A stretch of 64,000 bases of DNA from Myotis daubentonii (Eukaryota > Chordata > Mammalia > Chiroptera > Vespertilionidae). Below the pieces are notes generated by a model. That model searched no databases, was not told the origin of the DNA, and saw only the letters and a list, made by a program, of their open reading frames with translations. Within the stretch, counting starts at the first letter, position 1; each line of letters begins with the position of its first letter. This document shows, in pieces, positions 46,335 through 58,261 of this stretch. Location of the stretch: positions 109,336,102-109,400,101 of the forward strand of contig NC_081861.1 in the NCBI RefSeq assembly GCF_963259705.1, in the 5' to 3' direction. Position numbers and translations under genes: made by a program.

Positions 46335-47315
46335 GATTTGCTGAAGTGAGACTCCATGTAGAAATGATTATATTTCAGGAATTTCAGTCCATCCCTACTT
46401 TAGAAGAATCAACCAAGGGCCTCTCTATTTCAGTCTCAAATCCCATTTTGTTGTTGCCCTTAGATCAGACTGGAAGAGAGACTTTCATACGCTAATGTAG
46501 ACAGGGACTATGACAATTTTCAGCACAAAGCAATTACTGAAGACAGACCACCTTCCCTCATCATTGCTAAAATATTTTAGCGGTAGAAGTCTCAGAGTGG
46601 GGAATGTTATAGAATATTAGAATCTAAGAAAATTCCACAACAGGAGGAATAGGGAAACTAAGACAGGTAGTGTGTATGTAGCACCAGTTTGCAACTACCT
46701 CGTATAACCTATCTTCCCTAAACTGAGGACACTTCAGAGTAAATGGTTTGCACTTCTCCTTCCCAACCAGAGGGTATATAGCTTAAATCACCTTACTCAG
46801 GGAGGCAGGTAACAGAAATCCAATTAAGTGTCATTTTCCAACCACACCCAAGAACAGACATATTATGAGAATAAATCTCATTTTGGTACATCAACATAAA
46901 ACTGATAAATATTCTATTGATCTGCTCCTAAGACAGCTCCTAAATGCCGAGCCTTTAAAACTCCTCAAAATGAAGGTCCCAGCATGCTCTCCCTTCAGGA
47001 AGTATACTTGTGCCATTCCCTTCCCCCTCTCCTCTTACCCCATGTAACCCCTAACCTCTAATGGATCCCATGAGACTTTCAACCAGGGGAGCAAAGCACA
47101 CCCCCCCAATCCTCTAACTGCCCAGAGCTTATGCAGCCCGGCCTAGACTCTCCTGTTGCTTCTTCTATGCCCTTACTTGTTTCACTTTCCTAAATATATT
47201 TTTGCTGAGGTCAATAAAGTCTTGCTTGGTTTTCTATATTTTGTCTCTTGATTGAAATTTTTCCCTTTGAAGACAAAAACCAAGGGCTTCTCAGCTTCTC
47301 TTCTCACCAGTAACA
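46335..47315 (+). mobile_element. ERV 3' end with LTR, sense
   Basis: 46335-46600 may be the end of a retroviral coding region. A purine-rich AGAGTGGGGAA (46594-46604) directly precedes TGTTATAGAATATTAG (46605), as a polypurine tract precedes a 3' LTR. The LTR-like segment has AATAAAGTCTTGCTTGG at 47213 and could end CAGTAACA at 47315. No 5' LTR or target duplication identified. Confidence 0.55.
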
Positions 47316-47760
47316 ACTCAGGCACAATGCCCACTGGTTTTTACAGCCCAAAGTTACAGGAACTTCTCTTCCTAGCACTGGAACCCTGGGCTGGGGGCCT
47401 GATGTGGGGCTGGGATCACTTGCTCTTCATGGGAGACCTCTTCAGCCATGATATCCTTCCTGATTAAAAACACACCACACATAAAAAGAAAAAGAAAAAG
47501 AAAAAATAAGTAAGTAAGTAAATAAATAAATAAATAAAAACACACCACACCTGGGTGTCAGAACAGCCTATTCTGTGCCTCCACCCTTCTACCAGTTTCA
47601 ATGTGTTTTTTTCTTTAATTCTCTGGTTGTAGGACTTCCATTTAGTCACATTTCAGGTGGTTTCTGAATGATGGTTGGTGTGTATTTTAGTTGTAATTTT
47701 GGTGTGGTTGTAGTAGGATACAAGTATCAGCATTTACCTTTGCTGCCATCTTGGTTCCTC
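47316..47760 (-). mobile_element. L1/HAL1 5' end, antisense
   Basis: On the minus strand the sequence begins GAGGAACCAAGATGGCAGCA at about 47758, the typical L1 5' end, and continues with ACAACTAAAATACACACC. The half-L1 at 55432 begins in nearly the same way. Contains GAAAAA and (AAAT)n repeats at 47486-47536. Confidence 0.75.
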
Positions 47761-50700
47761 TATTCTTTTTCTAGTTCTTTAAAATATACTGTTTGGCTGT
47801 TTAGTTGGTATTTCTCTTGTTTCTTGAGATAGGCTTGTAATGAGATAAATATTCCTCTTATTATTGCTTTCCCTGCATCCCAGAAGTTTTGATATGTCAT
47901 ATTGTCATTCTTATTTGTCTCTATATAGCTGCTGATCTCACTTTTTCATTTTTTTTGACCCATCATACAGTAGTATGCTATTTAATCTCCACATATCTGT
48001 GTGGGTTTTTTTTTTTAAAAAAAACTTCCTTTTTGTAGTTGATTTCCAATTTCAAAGCATTGTGGTCAGACAATATGCCTGGTATGATTTTAATGTTCTT
48101 AAATTTGTTGAGGCTAGTTTTGTGACCCAACATATGGTCTATCCTTGAGAATGTTCCATATACACTGGAAAAGAATATATAGTCTGATTCTCTGGAATGA
48201 AAGGCTCTGTTAATATCAATTATGTCCATTTGGTCTAATGTGTCATTTAAGATGATATTTTTTATTGATTTTCTTTTTGGATGATCTATCTAGAGCTGTT
48301 AATGGAGTATTTAGGTCCCCTAATATGATTATTTTTGTCAGTTTCTCACTTTAGTTCTATTAGTTGTTGCTTTATATTTTTGGTGCTCACTGATTTGGTA
48401 CATATACATTAAGGGGTGTTATGTCTTCTTGATGTAGTGTCCCCTTTATCATTATAGAATGTCCATCTTTGTTTCTTGCTACTTTTGTTATCTTAAGATC
48501 TTTTTGTCAGACATAAGTATGGCTACATCTGGCTTTCTGTGGATGTTATTTGCTTAGAGAATCATTTTCTACCTTTTCACTTTGAATCTACCCTTGTCTT
48601 TGCAGCTTAAATGTGTCTCTTATAGGCATCATATGGTTGGATTTTGTTTTTTGATCCAATCTCCTACTCTTGAACTCTCTATTGGTGAATTCAGGCCATT
48701 ACATTGAGGGCAATTATGATGTATGAAGATTTCCTTTTGCCATTTTATCTATTATTTTCTGGTAGCTCTGTGCCTCCATTTGTTCTTTTCTTTTGTGTTT
48801 CTATATGATGTTTTTATTTGGTGATATTCCATACTTCTTTCCTGTTTCACCTTTTTTTGAACGATGTGTCTCAGTGGTTTTTTGTGGTTATCTTTAGGTT
48901 TATAAAAAAGAAAGTTTAATATATAGAGTAGGACCTAGTCAATAGGTTTTTCTTTTTCTTTTGAATGCATCTGATCTCCATCCTCCTAGCAAATCCAGAC
49001 CCTTTACTCCTCCCTTTTTATGTTTTTATTGTCACAGATTATCCCTATTTATGCTGTAAGTTTGTTGGTGAACTTACTAGTAGTGTGGTGACCTTTTGTT
49101 TTTTTGTTTCAGGTAGAATCACCCCCTTGAGTATTTCCTGCAATGGAGGTCTTCTGGTGATAAATTCCCTCAGCTTCTGTATGTCTGGAAAATATTTTAT
49201 TTCTCCTTCATATTTAAAAGATAACATTGCTGGATACATTATTCTTGGCTAGTAATTTGTCTCCTCCAGTAGTTTGCATATTTGGTCCTACCCTATTCTG
49301 GCTAATCGAGTTTCTGCTGAGAAGTCCAATAATAACCTGACGGGCTTTCCTTTATAGGTCACTTCCTTCTTTTCCCTGGATGCCTTGATAATTTTTTCTT
49401 TGTCATTAATTTTTGACACTTTTAATACAATGCGCCTTGTAGATGGCCTTTTTGGATTGAAGTAACCAGGTGTTCTGTTTGCTTCTTGAATTCAAGGATC
49501 TAGTTTTTTTTCCATATGATCTGGAAGTCCTCATTAACTTTTTGGGTTAATAGGTTTCCTTTCCCTTCTTCCTCTCTTCTTCTGGTATGTCCATTATTCT
49601 TTTATCACTTTTTGTGATTTAGTCTGAGTTATATTTATTGATTGATTGATTGCTCACATCTCTCTCATCTTCCCTCTGTGTCATTTCTAGAGTTCTATCT
49701 TCGATATCAGTAATTCTTTCATCCATCTGGTTGGCTCTATTTCTTATGCTTGCAAGTTTATTTCTGACCTCTTTTATGAATTCTTCATATCCAGGGTTTC
49801 TGTTTGGTTCTTTTTAAAAATGTCAAGCTATTTGGTAAAGTACTTGTTTTGTTTGTAAATTTATTTTCTGGGTGCATTAAATTGCCTCTGTATTTTCTCA
49901 CATCTCATTAAGTATTTTAAGAAATGCAATCTTGAATTCTCTGTCATTTATATCACATATTTCCATATGTTCAAACATGCTTACTGGAGATTTTTTATTT
50001 TATTTCTGAGCTTCCTTGCTACCATGGTTATTCATGGTGTTTGATGGGCTCCTTCTCTGTCTAGACATCTACATATGAGTGACAATTAGATATCAATTAT
50101 GTCAACTATGAAGAGTTCTTTCTATTATATTTCAGTAGGTGGTGCTGAATCACAAATTTTTTAGCTCTGTGAAAACCCATAGCTAATGCCCATGGCTGCT
50201 GTCAGTGTGGCTGCCATACTTGGGTGTGGTGTTGTCTGGGGGTATTTGGCTGCCTTCTTTGTTTTGCTTTCTTGGTAATGGTGACCTTGGACCTCTGCCC
50301 AGTGTGCCCCAACTTGGAATAAGTCACAGAGTGTACACTTTGCTGAGGAGAAATAGTGATTCTGTAGAAACAGTTCTCGGGTTTACAGATAACTTGCTCA
50401 GCCACTTGGTATAAAAAGCTCTATGGCTTTCTTTCTTTGTCTGGAGTGTCAACCATCCAAAAGCTGTGGCAGAACCCCTTTGCTCTGTCCTTGCCCAGGT
50501 CTCTTGGCTCAGTTGCAACTTGTACTGCTCATCCCACAAGAGTTCCCACCCAGTCTCTCTGCTTCTCACAGCTGAAGGAAGAATGAGCCACAACTGACTT
50601 CCTCCCCTTCTCTGGGATGAGCATTGCTTTGAGCTCCTCACTGCAGGGCTGCATCCATTGCTATTCTAAGCCCTCATCCCTTCTTGTCTCACCTGTTTCA

Positions 50701-50875
50701 TCTTAGTTGACCACCTTTTGATGTTTCAATATGTGGATCTCTCAGTGTGTCTGTTTGTTGAGCAGGGAATCCTTTGTTGAGTTTTAGCTGTTCAAATTGT
50801 TTGAAAGTTCAGAGGGAGAATCCAAGGGAATCTCACATGCTACAATTCCTTTATATCACTCAGTTTTTCTTTACG
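47761..50875 (-). mobile_element. L1, antisense (ORF2 endonuclease, ORF1, 5' UTR)
   Basis: ORF2 endonuclease C-terminal part is readable on the minus strand at 47978-48229 (YIFFSSVYGTFSRIDHMLGH, SDHNALKLEINYK). Antisense ORF1 follows at about 48960-49900 and 5' UTR to about 50875. The reverse transcriptase part is absent, so the copy is 3' truncated. Confidence 0.83.
47978..48229 (-). pseudogene. L1 ORF2 endonuclease C-terminal remnant
   Basis: 84 codons open on the minus strand ending in a run of Lys. Contains the GTFSRIDHMLGHK block and ILSDHNALKLEI, where the catalytic Asp and His of the endonuclease lie. Upstream part is frame-broken. Confidence 0.88.
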
Positions 50876-50879
50876 GGAT

Positions 50880-51960
50880 TTATATAAATTTTGGGCAACT
50901 CATGGAAAATCAATGTGAAAATATACAAGCACATATTTAACAAATTAACTTGTAATATGATGATTAGAATACTTATGTTGTAATTATAGACACAACGTTT
51001 AAGAAATTTATTATGAATGGATTAAATATTTTATAGAAACAAGATTCTCCATCCCATCATATCTATCTCCCAGTCACATTGATTACATATATGCATAAAA
51101 ACCACAATTGGGTTATTTTATTGATCAAATTAACTAAATAATTGCTCTACTTATTCATCAATTTATGGTGCATAAATATAGTGAACAACTTAAGAGTTTT
51201 ATAGCAATATTCATAATTACAGAAATGTTGAAAGCCATAGCAATTACTGTTCAAGTATGTAAAATAAATATTTCATTTTTGGTCAAATTTATTATTTCAA
51301 ACTAAAAACTCTCAACAATACTAAGGAATGGATATTAATAATTCTTAATGTTACTGTGGAAAACCCATTATTGTATCCTATGACAACCAAACCATTTTGT
51401 TTTCAGAATGTGACATAAATTCTTAAGGTCTGATATATTGCAGGTATATTAAGTCCATATTGTTTGTCTGTGCAGAAAGGCTAAACATGTACTAATTGCC
51501 ATATTTGCAAGTTTCATTCCAGAGTTCTCAAATGTTTACTTTTGAGATATCACCTTCTTACTTAGACAGTAGGATCACTCTCCAGACCTTGGCATGAACT
51601 TTATGTCAATGGAAGTGCTTACAATAACAATAAACATTCACCATGCCCCCGGATTTATAATCTTTTTGAATTTTCTAGGAAAGCAAACGGAAGCAAATTT
51701 TTATTGAGCCACTACTATATATCTGACATAGCACAGAGTCCTTTTACTTTCTTCTCTTATTGAACTTTCATTATATTCCATTAATTTTATAAGAAAATAT
51801 ATAAGCTTTTATTTAAAGATATGTTTTTAAGACCAGGTATTGTGGATGAGCATGCTTTCAGGATAAAGGAGAGATCAAAATTTCAAATGTTATGGATTCA
51901 ACAAATATGAAAATCTTGGTGCACATATGGAATTTCCTTTTTTGCTTTCTTTTGTGTCAG
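50880..51960. other. Repeat-poor intron before the second visible DACH2 exon
   Basis: AT-rich single-copy-looking sequence. No repeat or gene recognised. Confidence 0.6.
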
Positions 51961-52096
51961 GAAAGGATCCCAGAGAGTCCTTCTCCTGCTCCCTCTCTGG
52001 AAGAGAATCATCGCCCTGGGAGCCAGACCTCCTCCCACCCCAGCAGCAGTATATCCAGCTCTCCCTCTCAGATGGATCACCATTCAGACAGAATGG
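51961..52096 (+). CDS. DACH2: DACH2 internal coding exon (Ser/Pro-rich linker, part 2)
   Basis: Second visible DACH2 exon, 136 bases, starting in phase 0 after a CTTTTGTGTCAG acceptor and ending in phase 1 before the strong donor GTGAGT. It encodes 45 residues beginning ERIPESPSPAPSLEENHRPG, followed by a Ser-rich run and a tail with QMDHHSDRM. The junction with the previous exon gives VIK-ERIPESP, which is how I remember the family reading across this junction. This is low-complexity, probably disordered linker with many possible phosphorylation sites (SPSP, SSSP). The exon is open throughout. The intron upstream holds most of the transposon load of the window; the intron downstream is short and nearly repeat-free. 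Confidence 0.93.
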
Positions 52097-53770
52097 GTGA
52101 GTATTTCACCTGAAGAAAGGATGTTAAATATATTCTTTCAAGAAATCCTTCATTAGGTAATACAGAAGGGGAAAGGAAGCTGGAGGGGCTGATGCTGCCT
52201 TAGTATAAATGGCTTTTTGAAGTGGTATTTTTTTTATTGCTGAAGCAATATGAATAACAAAATGAAACTTAAAATATTGAACGTTTGTTTTCTGGTAGGG
52301 ATTTCATTTACTGTATCATTGGATCTCATGGAAATAATATGATGGTAATTTTATAGAGTATTTGTTAGTTCAGTATGTTGGTATTTAACAGCTAGTGTGA
52401 TATAATATCTTCTTATATTCACAACATCCTTTAAAATTGAAGTTAAAATGTCCTTTAGGCAGTTTATTGTTTCAATGATTAAAGAGTCAATCAATATATA
52501 GTTTGCTACAATTTCAAATCTTGGATCACAAATATTTGATATGCTTTTCCCTACAATTTTTTAATTGTCTTAGACATCTTACACCATAGACACAATTTCA
52601 GAATACTGTTACTGTTGGTGATGTGGCATATTAAAGACTTCAATCTATCCATAGTTCTGGCACTAAATAGGTAGGAAATCTTGAGTATGTCACTTAACCA
52701 CCACCACTTTCTTTATCTAATATGAAAACAATTACTTTCCTGCCTAATAGAGTGGATTTTTGTGAGGTCAAATGAAATAATATGTGGAAAAACAATTTTA
52801 AAGTGATAGGGAAAAGTGAGGAATAAACACTATTTTTTTTTAATGTGTGCCTTTACCTTGTTTATCATCTCCTTCTGTCTGATCTTACTGGGGTATACAG
52901 ACATTACTAAGTGCATTCATTCAATTGTAACAAATTCTCATTTAGTATATAATTATGAGCTAGGTAAAATCTTTGTTAATCTTCTGTACCTACAGAATCC
53001 AATTTCCTAAATATCTATTTCCTTCAGAGAAAAAATAAATTCTGGGCTTCTTTTAGTTTTACTATAGGGGCATTCTTTATTTGAACTCTAAATTTTTAGA
53101 TTTCCCAATAATGATTTCTTCAAGCCTTTCCAAAATAATGCTTTTTCCTCCCAGGGATGGGGTGAGGTGGGGAAGAGAGGAACTGAGGGATTAGGAAAGG
53201 TGTTAGGTTCTGATTTTGTTCTGGGGAAGAATGAATATGATTTCTCTCTTGTGGAAATTTATCCAAGTCTTGCGTAGCCTGTCAACATTATATGTTGTTT
53301 ATAGCTTTTTTAGCTTTACAGTGGGCACAGTGGGTCTCAAATCTAAATCCTCGTTATAACCACCCTTGGAGCACTTATAAATCTGAAGACCCAGGCCACA
53401 TGTTAAGAGTTTGATTTACCTGGGCTGGACTAGAGCCTGGGCGCAGTGTTTTGTTTTGCTTTTCAGTATCACCTTAGAAGATTTTAATGTGCAGCCAGAG
53501 TTAAGAACCACTAAGCTAGAACTTGGGGCTAATGTCCCTAAGGGAGTAAGTTTAATTCCTGGAAGAGTTGACAGCGATCTCCTAACTTTACTATTTTGTG
53601 GACCAGACCGTTAGTTACGACATTGTGTGCAACTGGTAGGAGGGAGTCCGTGTAAGACAATTAGATTCAGATGGATAACCACAGATGAATCAAAAAAACA
53701 AGTCATATTTTCTTCTATGGAGATACTCCTTGTTTTAATGAGTAACTGAGAAGAGAGGAAAGGGAGATAT

Positions 53771-53855
<85 letters not shown>

Positions 53856-54450
53856 ATTATTTATGGAGTTCTGGCTAAAAGCAGAGCACATAGGGAAATG
53901 TACTCTGTGATGGATATATCATAAAAGAATTATATCTTACACTTAGAAGTAAAATCAAGTATTTCCAAAGGAATATAATATTCTTAAAAAATTCTGACAA
54001 CATAAAACATTTCTAATTTCTCTGGCAGTAGTCTTTCAATCATATTCCAAATTATCCAAGCAGAATAGTGAGGTTGTCTATACATGAAAAAGAAGGTTTG
54101 AGGATTTTTATTTTAAAGTGACCATATATTATTTATAGAACTATGTAATATTTTAACAAAATATAATTAAAGAAAATTAAATGATAACCTATGAAAATTG
54201 GCATGATTTCCCTCTTTAAATATAAAATTTTGTGCAGAAACACATAATAATTAACAGAAAGCTCTATTTTATCTATTAATTTTACTGCATTTATGTGCAA
54301 GACTCTATAGAGTGACATAATGCATACTTATATTAATTCATGAACTTAAGTGGTAAATTCTATTCAGAAGCATTTTGGGAAATATTAATTACAGAGGTAA
54401 ATAGCTAATTTTCATAAACATTTAAAAAAGAAATATTTAAAATTATTTAT
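52097..54450. other. Short DACH2 intron, mostly unique
   Basis: Apart from (TTTA)n-(TG)n at 53768-53850 and a possible old repeat around 53330-53520 (CTCAAATCTAAATCC, AGCACTTATAAATCTGAAGA), this holds single-copy-looking DNA. No gene. Confidence 0.6.
53768..53850. repeat. (TTTA)n-(TG)n compound microsatellite
   Basis: About ten TTTA units followed by about 19 TG units. Confidence 0.97.
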
Positions 54451-54452
54451 GT

Positions 54453-54677
54453 TGGCCCTAGCTGGCTTGGCTCAGTGGATACAGAGTCAGCCTGTGGATT
54501 GAAGGGTCCTGGGTTCAATTCTGGTTAAGGGCACATACCCAGGTTGTGGGCTTGATCCCCAGTAGAGGGCATGCAGGAGGCAGCCAATCAATGATTCTCT
54601 CTCATCATTAATGTTTCTACCTCTCACACTCCCTCTTCCTTCCTCTCTGAAATCAATAAAAATATATTTTTACAAAA
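54453..54677 (+). mobile_element. VES SINE
   Basis: GGCCCTAGCTGGCTTGGCTC head, GGGTTCAATTCTGG B box, CTTGATCCCCAGTAGAGGGC, CAGCCAATCAATGATTCTC, AAATCAATAAAAATATAT tail. About 240 bases upstream of the cassette exon. Confidence 0.96.
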
Positions 54678-54919
54678 GGATTTATGTTGGCAGTTATATA
54701 TCTAATATATTAATTTTATTTTTAAAAATCACATAATTAAGCAGCTAATGGATTTGTAAATTATATTATCAGATCAACACAAATTTTTATTGTTTTAAAA
54801 GAAGTACATAAAATTAATGTTAGTTGTTATTGAAATAAAATAGCCATTTATATAATGTTTTTTTGCCTTTCTTTTGAGTGATTTGCAAAAAAATCACTCA
54901 GTTATATCTCTATTTACAG

Positions 54920-55003
54920 TTATGATGTCGAATAATAGAGAGGAAGTTATTGTTGATCAGGAAAATGGACCAACCATCAAAAAATTCCAAAGAGATAATA
55001 AAG
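54920..55003 (+). CDS. DACH2: Probable DACH2 in-frame cassette exon (28 codons)
   Basis: Between the acceptor TATCTCTATTTACAG and the donor GTAAAA lies an 84-base open segment that is phase 1 at both ends, matching the phase-1 end of the preceding exon. It would add 28 residues, reading VMMSNNREEVIVDQ then ENGPTIKKFQRDNK. Because 84 is a multiple of three, skipping it leaves the frame intact. As I remember the human reference isoform, the residues after the preceding exon are EEVPVQIP, with no such insert. I think the mouse protein is somewhat longer, so this may be an exon used in some species or isoforms. It does not look transposon-derived. The donor lacks the usual +5 G. Less certain than the two exons upstream. 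Confidence 0.68.
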
Positions 55004-56880
55004 GTAAAATGATTTTTGCTTATTTGATGTACATATAAAGGTCAGATACTAATTCAATTAACATCCCAGTACTGTATATTGCATATACATTTCCTCAAGC
55101 CAGAATAGATTCATATTGGCTTTAGATTAGTTATTTTTATAGTAAAAAATAGTGCTTACCTAAGGCTTGTTTATTTGATGTTATAAATTACATAATCAGC
55201 CTGAAATATGTCTGTGTCTGTGGTTGGGAACATAATCCTGAAGCCCTTTTATTATGCCTGATTAGAGACATCTGACCTTTTTTTTACAATTTTACATGCA
55301 CTTTGTACATTTTTAAATGATTCACCATTTGAGGCTTATGTTTGAAAAACTGAGTTGCTGTCATGAAAGAGAGATATTCCCATCAATTCTCAAAAGTGAT
55401 TTTAAGAACGTTTGCTAGATCATTTCAATTGAGGAACCAAAATGGCAATGAAGGGAAATGGTGGTACTTGCATCCTCCCACAATCATATCAAAATTACAA
55501 CTAAAATACAGAACAACTATCATTCAGAAACACCCCTAATCTGACTGAGAGAGTTAAAGAATAAAACACATACAGACTGGGCAGGAGGAGCGGAGGCATG
55601 GAACAGGTGGTCTGACACCCACATATGTGTGTTTTTAATCAGAAGAGATATCTTGGCTGAGGAGGCTTCCCATGAGGAACAAGGAGCCTCAGCTCCACAC
55701 CAGTCCCCTATCCCAGAATCTCAGAGCCAGGAAGCGGCATCTCCATATCTCTGGGCTGTAAAAGCCAGCAGGGATTGTGGTGGAGTGACACAGAGGCTCC
55801 AGGAGTACCAGTCAGTTTCTCTTAAAGGACTTGCACATGGACTTACCTGGACTCATTTCCTCTGAGCTCCAGCACTGTGGCAGCAGCTTGGAAGAGTCCA
55901 GGACATAAGGGGATGAACTAAATTGTGTGGCATCAGCACAAGAACTCAGGGGCAGCTTTCTCCCCATTAAAGTGCTGGGAATTTCCCTCATAGAATTGAT
56001 TGGCAGGTACTATATCTGAGATTCCATCTACCTGGCCCACACTATTTGTCCCAACCTGGTGATTCCATGAGACTCTTCCCCACCCAAGTTGCAGCCATAC
56101 CCAAGTTGTTTGCAGTGTCTTTTCCATACAAATGGTCTATTCTGGCTCAGGATTTAGGCTTTCCTAAAATCTCTCAAATAAGCAGCAGCTGTACTCAGTG
56201 TGCCCCATACCTCTTGGTGCGTTGCCACAGGCTGACACTAGCAGCGGCTGAAAAAGTTCACAGCTTAGCTTCTCCTGAACATATCTAAACCCAAAACAAT
56301 AGCAGCCATCTGCAAATGCTCTGGAGCTCATGCTGGCTGGCCCCAGACAGGGCAAAGGCAGTGGTTGACTTTGCACCTCTGAAGAGGCCCTAGAGCCACT
56401 GCACCTGGTGGACAGCTTCAGATGATACTAGCTTCTCCCTCTACCATGTGCATGAACAATATACTCATGGGACAGACACATAGAGCACCAAAGCCCCACT
56501 GAAACAAGTCCTGCTCCATACAGGTGTGTCCTTCACAGCAGATCTTCCACTGTAGACGCAGCAGGTCCTCACAGCCAATTGGCCTGGGAGTCATTTTCTC
56601 TTAGTGACACCCACAGATATCAAGGCTGAACTACAACAGGACAGTGCACACAGCCCACACAGGCATGCACCTAGAGTGCCCAGCTCAGATGACTGGGGAG
56701 GTTGAGCCACTGGGGCTTATAGGACACCCATTACACAAAGGACTCTACCAATTCCAGGAGACAAAGCAGCTCTACCTAATATGTAGAAACAAACACAGGG
56801 AAGCACCCAAAATGTGGAGACAAAGAAACATGTCAAAAAAGATAAAACAGAAGAAATATCCAAAAATAGAACTAAATTAA

Positions 56881-57725
56881 ATGGAAGCAAGCATACTACT
56901 AGATACAGAATTCAAAACAATAGTTATATAGATGCTCAAGGAACTTAATGATAACTTCAAGAAACAGTGAAAATGTCAGGGAATTTAGTGATACTTTCAA
57001 GGGAATTAGTGAGAACATCAAAGACATGAAAAAGGAGCAGTCAAAAATGAAGGATACACTAACTGAAATGAAGAATAATTTACAGGGAATCAACAGTAGA
57101 GTAGAGGATGCCAAGAATCAAATCAATGAATTGGAATATGAGGAAGCAAAAACACAAAGAAAAACAAACAAACAAAACACCTAATCAGAAGAGAAAAAGA
57201 AAAAGAAAAAGAAAAAGAAAAGAAAAGAAAAGAAAGTATTATAATCCAAAAATATGAAGATAGCACAAGGAGCCTCTGGGACAACCTCATGCATACCAGC
57301 ATTCACATCATGGTGGTGCTGGAAGGAGAAGAGAGGGACTATGAAATTGAAAACCTATTTGAAGAAATAATGACACGAAACTTCCCCTACCTGGTGAAAG
57401 AAATAGACTTACAAGTCCAGGAAGTGCAGAGAGTCCCAAAAAGATGAACCCAAAGTAGCCCACACCAAGGCACATCATAATGAAAAGTTTAAATACAAAG
57501 AAAACGTCTTAAAAGCTGCAAGAGAAAAGCAGTTAGTTACCTACAATGGAGTGCCCATATGACTGTCAGCTGATCTCTCAACAGAAACTTTGCAGGCCAG
57601 AAGGGAATGGCAAGAAATATTCAAAGTGATGAAAAGTAAGGATCAAGATTACTCTACCCTGCAAAGCTATCATTTATAATTGAAGGTCAGATAAAGAGCT
57701 TCACAGGCAAGAAAAAGCTAAAGGA
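56881..57725 (+). pseudogene. ORF1 remnant of the sense half-L1
   Basis: Begins MEASILLDTEFKTIVI then a stop. Further on, the coiled coil is readable (GINSRVEDAKNQINELEYEE) and, after an (AAAAG)n run at 57188-57236, the RNA-binding part (LEGEERDYEIENLFEEIM) and C-terminal part, with several stops and frame changes. Collinear with the antisense copy at 35870-36720. Confidence 0.85.
57188..57236. repeat. (GAAAAA)n / (GAAAA)n low-complexity run
   Basis: Repeated GAAAAA and GAAAA inside the ORF1 remnant. It shifts the reading frame. Confidence 0.9.
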
Positions 57726-58261
57726 GTTCATCACCAGCAAACCAGTATTACATGAAATGTGGAAAGGTCTTTAAGAAGAAGCAAGACAAAAGATAAATAT
57801 ATGAACAATAAAATAATAATAAATATGTATCTATCAACAATTGAATCTAAAAATAAATGATCAAGGAATCTGATGAGCAAAATAAATTGATGAATTAAAT
57901 AGCACCAGAGGCGTGGACATATAGAACTGACTGACAAATCTCAGAGGGAAGGGGGGAGGATGGGTGGGAAGAGATTAACCAAAGAACTTATATGCATACA
58001 TGCATTACACATAGACACAGACAATAGAGTGATGAAGCCCTGCAGTGGGTCAGGATCTAGTTGGAGGAGAGTAAGGTGGGGGCGGTGGGGGGGCCGGTGA
58101 TGAATGAAGTATACACTAATTGAAAGGAGGGAGACCATCTGTAATACTCTCAATAATGAATATATATACAAATAAAAATAAATAAATAACAAAGAAGGGG
58201 AAGATATCTGTAATACTCTCAACAATAAAGATATATAAAAATAAATAAATACTAAATTAAA

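Larger units (their letters stand above)
55432..58260 (+). mobile_element. Half-L1 (HAL1-like) element, near complete, sense
   Basis: Starts GAGGAACCAAAATGGCAATG at about 55432, the L1-type 5' end. The 5' UTR runs to about 56880; ORF1 follows (ATG at 56881); the ORF1 end at about 57725 passes directly into the 3' UTR and an A-rich tail near 58250. No endonuclease or reverse transcriptase lies in between. Length is about 2.8 kb. ORF1 is broken by stops. Elements of this type depend on L1 for movement. Confidence 0.83.

Noticed and set aside
51892..52113. Extending the second DACH2 exon to the ATG upstream and the stop downstream
   Set aside because: The exon is bounded by a clear acceptor (AG at 51959-51960) and donor (GTGAGT at 52097). 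The additional codons are intron.
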